A DNA stretch of 51,789 nucleotides, taken from assembly GCA_022572465.1 (NCBI GenBank), contig JACZVV010000006.1, positions 1-51,789 of the forward strand. Reading direction: 5' to 3'. The first letter of the stretch is position 1, and every line of letters starts with the position of its first letter. A program made the translations under genes and the position numbers. Below the pieces are notes generated by a model. That model had not been told where the DNA came from and did no database searches. It saw only the letters and a list, made by a program, of their open reading frames with translations. Of this stretch, positions 47,601 to 51,789 are shown piece by piece. The DNA is from Chloroflexota bacterium. GTDB lineage: Bacteria; Chloroflexota; Dehalococcoidia; SHYB01.

Positions 47601-48072
47601 GCGTCGTCTGCTCTTCGAACTGCGTCTGGAAGAAGAAGAACGCCCGCCGTCTGGGGGCGGCCTTCACCGCTTCGTCGCCCTCGATCGCTTCGGGAGAGGT
47701 GTCGAGAGGCCGACCGGCCGCCGCCGACCGGTTCACGAAGAAGGTGGAGCCCTCCATCGACCTGGTGCTGTCCTCGACGAACCAGGCCACGTTGTGCTCG
47801 ATCGCCGATTCGACCTCACCTCGGATCTCGCGGTACGCATCGGGCGTCGTCGGGGCGTAGTAGGCGATCAGATCGATGTCCAGCTCGGCGGGCGTCCGCT
47901 CATCGATGGCGAAGTCGAGCCCCAGTTGGCGCACCGCGTCGCCGTAGATGAACGTGCTGGACATCAGCGCCACCGCCAGCACAGAGCCCAACGCCAGGGG
48001 CACCAGCAAGCGCCACCGGGCCATCGCCCTGCGCATGGCCAAGGGCCACAAGCTGAGAAAGCCGGGCAGCAT
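44662..48072 (-). CDS. FtsX-like/MacB-like ABC permease (giant)
   Basis: 1136 aa from MLPGFLSLWPLAMRRAMARWRLLVPLALGSVLAVALMSS; FtsX cores (RHQGEVALLRSRGADGSQVMALYLWETSMIV; QQRRVEFALLRGMGISLRGLAGIVILEQTVVI) and large extracytoplasmic region. Confidence 0.92.
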   Translation of the reverse strand: MLPGFLSLWPLAMRRAMARWRLLVPLALGSVLAVALMSSTFIYGDAVRQLGLDFAIDERTPAELDIDLIAYYAPTTPDAYREIRGEVESAIEHNVAWFVEDSTRSMEGSTFFVNRSAAAGRPLDTSPEAIEGDEAVKAAPRRRAFFFFQTQFEEQTTLVAGEVPGEVVVGADVQGRPTSAPEIPVVILEETALRQGLGIGDRLLAVPHWEDVSTHAVARIAGIVRRNDPEAGLWRSDVQRYVTRSQNQNFIPLFVPEETFIRGVGTLFPKMLSDYSWGLFVDMSQIDVRNVERAQFGLQRMNSQLRSRINTFNERTELDTVLAQFKTKDLFGRIPLLVIVMMILGIVAYFLVMVAQVVVDRHQGEVALLRSRGADGSQVMALYLWETSMIVTLAFFLGPLIALGATALLGYTAAFSDLTGGAALPVTLTVNAYAMALGGAAIAFVALLVPTIQASRLNPLRYRAGLARPPGMPLLTRYYVDIFISIIAGLLYWELTQRGTVVTSSFSGERSVDHVLLAAPAIFLLAIGLLLLRFFPLVARGMGWLASSFRRAWLVLGLWQIARNPVPYTRPILLLMLASSVAMFAANFGGTIQKSYEQRALYRSGGDLLVEGVSLGRRGDSVSFEDRFSGVIGDSRFSPAYRGRAYQALQIFSSTRFDLLAVDPQRFAEVAWYRGDFSSASLTDLMRSLESESEPLPGLALPAGATTLGVWARPATPRRDISLRVRLVDVNGRHADFELGRLTEGDWQFLEVSLESTGQGTFRRQSFVPQPPLRLISLTVRQLGGMSLNPGAVYIDDLQVGSGPESEPVFLERFDEEPELAVANDSPGAVADSLEISASVTRDGRGTAGLFIWGTGSLLSTRGLLFGTGRDGLPPLPVIASRAALDRLGETLGSEPLLSISSHIVPSRIIGVVDFFPTMDPFDDGFLITSLPLLLNRINGLDLSIDWQPNEIWLATGLDGEERAAFVESVDGQGGLDVIDRAAIETLLQADPLIAAGWKGILNLVFGAVVFVTLIGFGIYSYVQAQQRRVEFALLRGMGISLRGLAGIVILEQTVVIVVGLALGSWIGYQFTSILMPFLDLTEEGSRVLPPFATRMNWPAIIATYGIMAAVFLGSTVGLVGFFSRVAIQRVLRFGE

Positions 48073-51000
48073 CAGCTCTCTCCCCGGCGCAGCACTCGCC
48101 AGATCGGCGTGTGGGCGAATCGAAACCAGGCCCAAAGCATCACCGCGCCCAGGGTCACCGCCGTCGCCAGGAATATCCAGCCAATGCCGGTCCAATCGGT
48201 CTGCGGCGAGAACGGCGGGACGACCGCCCGGCCTCGCTCGGTATGCTCAAGGAACGTGATCATCATGCCGTGGGTCCGGACGCCGATCCAGGCTCCCAGC
48301 AGCACCGATCCCACGATGATCGTGCCGTGAATGAGGGCTTGAGTCGCCAGAAGACTCCTGGATGTCAGGCCCAGGGCTCGCAGGATGGCGAATTCAAGCG
48401 GCGAACGATAGGAAGAGACGTAGTAGTAGCCCAGGTATCCGCCGATGCTGACCAAGATCAGAACGATCATCACGGCGAAGAAGATCCCACTGCTGCCCGC
48501 CCCGATCAGCGGATCGGCGGCCACGTTGGTGAGCACCGACAGACTGTCCGGCGAGACGAAGGCGCCGAGGCGGCTCGCCCGCAGGCGAAGCAAGAACGCG
48601 GCCCTGGCATCGACGTCGTCGCTCAACGATATCCACACCTCGTTTGGCAAGGCGGGACTGCTCGCCCGAAAGAGGTTGGCATAGTGCAGCAACGTGTCCA
48701 AGTTCCCGATGAGAAAGGCCCGCCCGGGGTCCATGGTCGGGAAGAACGCCACCGTGCCGGCGATGGTGACCGGCATGGGCACCCCCGCCACCGTGATGTC
48801 CACCACGTCGCCTTCCTTGCGGCCCGTTGCCGAGAGAAATCGCTCGCTGGCGACGACGGGCAGGGGCCCGGTCAGATTGCCGGGGAAAATGCCCCGTTTG
48901 CCGGTCCCCGTCGAGTTGGGCCAGGAAAACTCCAGGGTCGGCCGGTCGTTCCGGGTCACTTCGCGGTCCGTCTTCAACGTTTCGGTCAGCAACGTGCTGG
49001 TCGCCATCGGCGACCACCCACCCGCGCGCTCCAGCGGATCGATCACCGTGCCGTCGGGGTGGTCGGGCGTGACGACGGTGAGGCCGCTGAAGTTGTAGTC
49101 GCCTTTGGTGGTGTTGCCCAGGCTGATGGTCCCGATTGGGAACGGGGCGCCGGGAAAGTCCAGCTCCCACAGGAAGATCGACAGCAACGCCAAGGGACCT
49201 TCCAAAGGCACGTCGGAAAACGTGGCGAGATCGGTCTGCAAGAAACGCCACTCTTCAAAGTCCAGGCGGCCCAAACGGAAACGCCAGTCCTTGCCGTTCA
49301 CGTCCCGCACCTGCATCCACAGCGAGACGTTGGGAGCGGGCAGCGCTGGTTTGACCCAGACGCCCACGACGCTGGCGCCTGCCGGCAGGTCCCGCCCGCG
49401 CACGATGGGCCGCCCTCGGTCGAGCCGTCGATAGAGAGTGAACCGGTCGGTCTCCGAGAAATCGTCGCGGAAGAAGCTCACCCGGTTGAACTTGATCGAA
49501 TCGACGGCCAGCAAGTCGTAGTTCCGCGACGAGCTGGATGAGAAGTTGGGCTCGAACCGGTACACGGCGCTGGCCCGCGCGACCCCCGGGTCCTCCTCGA
49601 ACTGAGCGGTGAGCTCGTTTTTCGTGCCGCTGAGGAACGCCGGCAGGCCCACCAGTCGCACGTCGCTGCCCGTGGCGAACAGGCCCCGCTCGCGGAAACT
49701 CCGCTCGACGGTGTCGGTGTAGCTGGCGGCGAACATCGCCATGCCCGCAACCAGCATCAACAGCAGCATCGGGCGCATGTAGTGGACCGGGTTGCGTCCC
49801 AGGTCCCACAGGCCAATCACCAGCCACGTGCGACGGCTGTAAGACGCCAGGAATCCCAGAAGCCGCAGCATCCACGGCACGGCCCGAAGAATCAGCAGCG
49901 AAATCGAGACCATGAACAGCACCGGGGCGACCAGCAGCACGAGATCGACGGAGTCGCCGCCGAAGAGCCGTTTCGTCACCAGGGAGCCCCGCTGCGTGAG
50001 CTCCCAGTAGAGAATCCCAGCCAGGGCCAACAGAAACAGGTCGATGAAATATTTGTGGAAAAACGAGGTCAGGGCCGGCCTCGCAGTGATCGCCCCGGCG
50101 TCCAAAGGATTGAACCGGGCGCCCTTGAGCGCCGGGAAGAACAAGGCCAGAAAGCTCAGCCCGGCGCCGAGCAGCGCATACCAGAAAGAGCTGGCCGTCA
50201 GCCCGGTCGGCAGGTTGGCGCCTCCGGTAACGTCGGCGAATGCAGGCGCCTGGCCCAGCAGCGGCACCAGCAGATGCGCCAAGAGCGGTCCCAGGACCGC
50301 CGCCCCCGCCGCCAGGAACAAGGCCTCCCACAGGTAGATGCCCATCACCTGAAGCCCATTGGCGCCGCGGGACCGGAACAAGGCGATTTCGGCGAGATGC
50401 CGGTCCACCACCACGTTGGCCACCATGACCAGGTAGTACAGAACGATGGCCACCACCACCATCAGCATCAACAGGACCGGGATCCGGCTGAAGAAGAGCT
50501 TTTCTTGATACCTCGTGAGCGTGTTGCCCAGGCCCGACAGCACCAGGGTCCCCGGCAGATCGTCGGCGAGATCGTTCTCCAGCGCGATCATCGATTCCTG
50601 GATCACGCTGGCTTGCTCCGCTTCGATCCGCGTAGGATCGACATAGAAGAACCACCAATAGTTCACCACCATGCCGTGGAACCGCGTCGCGACGTTGGAG
50701 AGGAAGCTCTCTGGCGGGATCAACACCGGCAACAGCGGAATGTCTTGGCCCGTCGACTGGTCGAGCTGAATCGAGAACGGGTCGATGGTAAAGGTCCAGT
50801 ACTGCTCGGTGATGTCGTTGGCTTCCAGGATGCCGACGATCGTGAGCGGCAGCGTCCGCGTCGGGTCGCCGCCGATCGGCACGATCTGCAGCGTATCGCC
50901 CACGTTCAGCTGCAAGAAGTCGGCCGCAGAGCGGCCGATGGCGGCTTCGATGCCGTCGCCGCTTCCAACTGCCCCGGTCTCAACTCCGGGGAACCTGCCT

Positions 51001-51431
51001 TCGACCACGGTGCTGTGCCACTCGTAGTTGGAGTAGGACTGGACGGAAGCCCGGATCGCCAAGCCGCCGCCGTACCGCGAGCTCGGCGGCAGGTTCACCA
51101 CCAGACCCGGCGTCTTGATATGCGCCACTTCGCTGTCGACCAGCGGCCGGATCGACTCGCCGATCCGGGCCTCTACCAGTTGGCGCGTCCGCTCATAGCC
51201 GCCCTGGTCCAAGGGCCGGGAGGGCACCAACACGGCGGTGTCCAGCACGCCGGTCCTCTCGAATCGCAGGGCGTGACGCAGCCCCAGCTCGCTCATCGCA
51301 TCGAGATACAGGGGCGTGCTGGCGAGGAGAGTGGTGGCGACCAGCATCCCCGCAAAGAGGACTGCCAGGAAACGCCAGTTGGACCTGAAGCGCCTCCAAA
51401 TCAGCAGCAATGGTGCGGAAAAAGCGGTCAT
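48072..51431 (-). CDS. FtsX-like/MacB-like ABC permease (giant), paralogue of the adjacent gene
   Basis: 1119 aa from MTAFSAPLLLIWRRFRSNWRFLAVLFAGMLVATTLLASTPLYLDAMSELGLRHAL; DRHLAEIALFRSRGANGLQVMGIYLWEALFL; YRSPLEFAILRALGLTSRSLLATQALIHGTIIVGSVLLG. TGATG overlap with the downstream gene. Confidence 0.92.
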   Translation of the reverse strand: MTAFSAPLLLIWRRFRSNWRFLAVLFAGMLVATTLLASTPLYLDAMSELGLRHALRFERTGVLDTAVLVPSRPLDQGGYERTRQLVEARIGESIRPLVDSEVAHIKTPGLVVNLPPSSRYGGGLAIRASVQSYSNYEWHSTVVEGRFPGVETGAVGSGDGIEAAIGRSAADFLQLNVGDTLQIVPIGGDPTRTLPLTIVGILEANDITEQYWTFTIDPFSIQLDQSTGQDIPLLPVLIPPESFLSNVATRFHGMVVNYWWFFYVDPTRIEAEQASVIQESMIALENDLADDLPGTLVLSGLGNTLTRYQEKLFFSRIPVLLMLMVVVAIVLYYLVMVANVVVDRHLAEIALFRSRGANGLQVMGIYLWEALFLAAGAAVLGPLLAHLLVPLLGQAPAFADVTGGANLPTGLTASSFWYALLGAGLSFLALFFPALKGARFNPLDAGAITARPALTSFFHKYFIDLFLLALAGILYWELTQRGSLVTKRLFGGDSVDLVLLVAPVLFMVSISLLILRAVPWMLRLLGFLASYSRRTWLVIGLWDLGRNPVHYMRPMLLLMLVAGMAMFAASYTDTVERSFRERGLFATGSDVRLVGLPAFLSGTKNELTAQFEEDPGVARASAVYRFEPNFSSSSSRNYDLLAVDSIKFNRVSFFRDDFSETDRFTLYRRLDRGRPIVRGRDLPAGASVVGVWVKPALPAPNVSLWMQVRDVNGKDWRFRLGRLDFEEWRFLQTDLATFSDVPLEGPLALLSIFLWELDFPGAPFPIGTISLGNTTKGDYNFSGLTVVTPDHPDGTVIDPLERAGGWSPMATSTLLTETLKTDREVTRNDRPTLEFSWPNSTGTGKRGIFPGNLTGPLPVVASERFLSATGRKEGDVVDITVAGVPMPVTIAGTVAFFPTMDPGRAFLIGNLDTLLHYANLFRASSPALPNEVWISLSDDVDARAAFLLRLRASRLGAFVSPDSLSVLTNVAADPLIGAGSSGIFFAVMIVLILVSIGGYLGYYYVSSYRSPLEFAILRALGLTSRSLLATQALIHGTIIVGSVLLGAWIGVRTHGMMITFLEHTERGRAVVPPFSPQTDWTGIGWIFLATAVTLGAVMLWAWFRFAHTPIWRVLRRGES

Positions 51432-51501
51432 AGATTGTTTGTGGTGGGTACGTCGCCGCAGCGCCAGTCGCCATCGAGCTAATGGGCCGGGCAACGGCGG
51501 G

Positions 51502-51510
51502 AGTATAGCA
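51502..51510 (-). promoter_or_regulatory. extended -10 promoter (TGCTATACT) for the ABC/FtsX operon
   Basis: Minus strand ...CCTTGTGCTATACTCCCG; ~70 bp upstream of ATG 51431; no convincing -35. Confidence 0.45.
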
Positions 51511-51789
51511 CAAGGTTCACAAGCGGCTGGCCGCCCAGTCTCTAATACGCCGCCGCGGACAGGCCAGTTCCGTGGACCGCCTGCCCCGGAAGCCGGTTTG
51601 GCCCGGATCCCCCCAGCCGGCGTTCGCTAGCGGCCCCCGAGACCGGCCCCGGCGCCCAAGGAGAGGACCTGGTTCCAACCGTTGGGGACCGTCGGCGAGC
51701 TCATCGAACAGCTTGCCGCGTGCCAGCGCATCTCCCAGTGCGAATCCTTCGCCGTGGGACTCGGAACGAGGGACAGCCCGGATGCGTAC

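Noticed and set aside
46987-51482. Long plus-strand ORFs 46987..48330 and 49782..51482
   Set aside because: Antisense to the FtsX-like permeases, with compositionally biased translation (HHQHQQD..., RPRRQEQ...).
51540-51789. Possible coding sequence at the right edge (e.g. minus frame VRIRAVPRSESHGEGFALGDALARGKLFDELADG...)
   Set aside because: Too short and truncated; no frame gives a recognisable family, so no feature called.

Overview
GC-rich bacterial chromosomal window, almost fully coding. By gene content and the Wzm/Wzt, TgpA and FtsX families it could be Chloroflexota-like, but this is a low-confidence inference. Three parts are visible. (1) About 1-25.06 kb is one long minus-strand surface-glycan locus. 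It runs from an ABC-2 polysaccharide export permease (Wzm, ~25.06 kb) through Wzt to several glycosyltransferases, a UDP-sugar dehydrogenase, an epimerase, neuA/neuB/neuC-type nonulosonic acid genes, a formyltransferase, a polysaccharide deacetylase and at least six methyltransferase-like genes. Most junctions are ATGA/TTGA start-stop overlaps. (2) About 25.4-39 kb is mostly housekeeping and metabolic genes: S9 peptidase, 2-hydroxyacid dehydrogenase, glutamate dehydrogenase, class III aminotransferase, flavin reductase, gyrA, glutamine amidotransferase, a GatC/AtzG-like subunit with an amidase, and a PNPOx-like protein. (3) About 39-51.4 kb holds a DUF58/transglutaminase pair and a four-gene MacB/FtsX-like ABC system. 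One of its ATPases carries a C-terminal AbrB/SpoVT-like domain, and its two giant paralogous permeases carry jelly-roll-like inserts. The signals least explained by routine annotation are repeats sitting on translation starts in the glycan locus: a Shine-Dalgarno present three times in a 17-bp tandem repeat, a 22-bp duplicated start codon, and a relic copy of the wzt 5' end in front of an inserted TylF-like methyltransferase. Others are a dispersed REP-like family (GGCTGAGCCACATCGGCATTTCCGG), a methyltransferase-like gene relic with an AT-rich double hairpin, and the ABC-AbrB fusion. No tRNA, rRNA, CRISPR array, transposase or phage gene was recognised. All family calls come from reading the protein sequences by eye; no database search was run.
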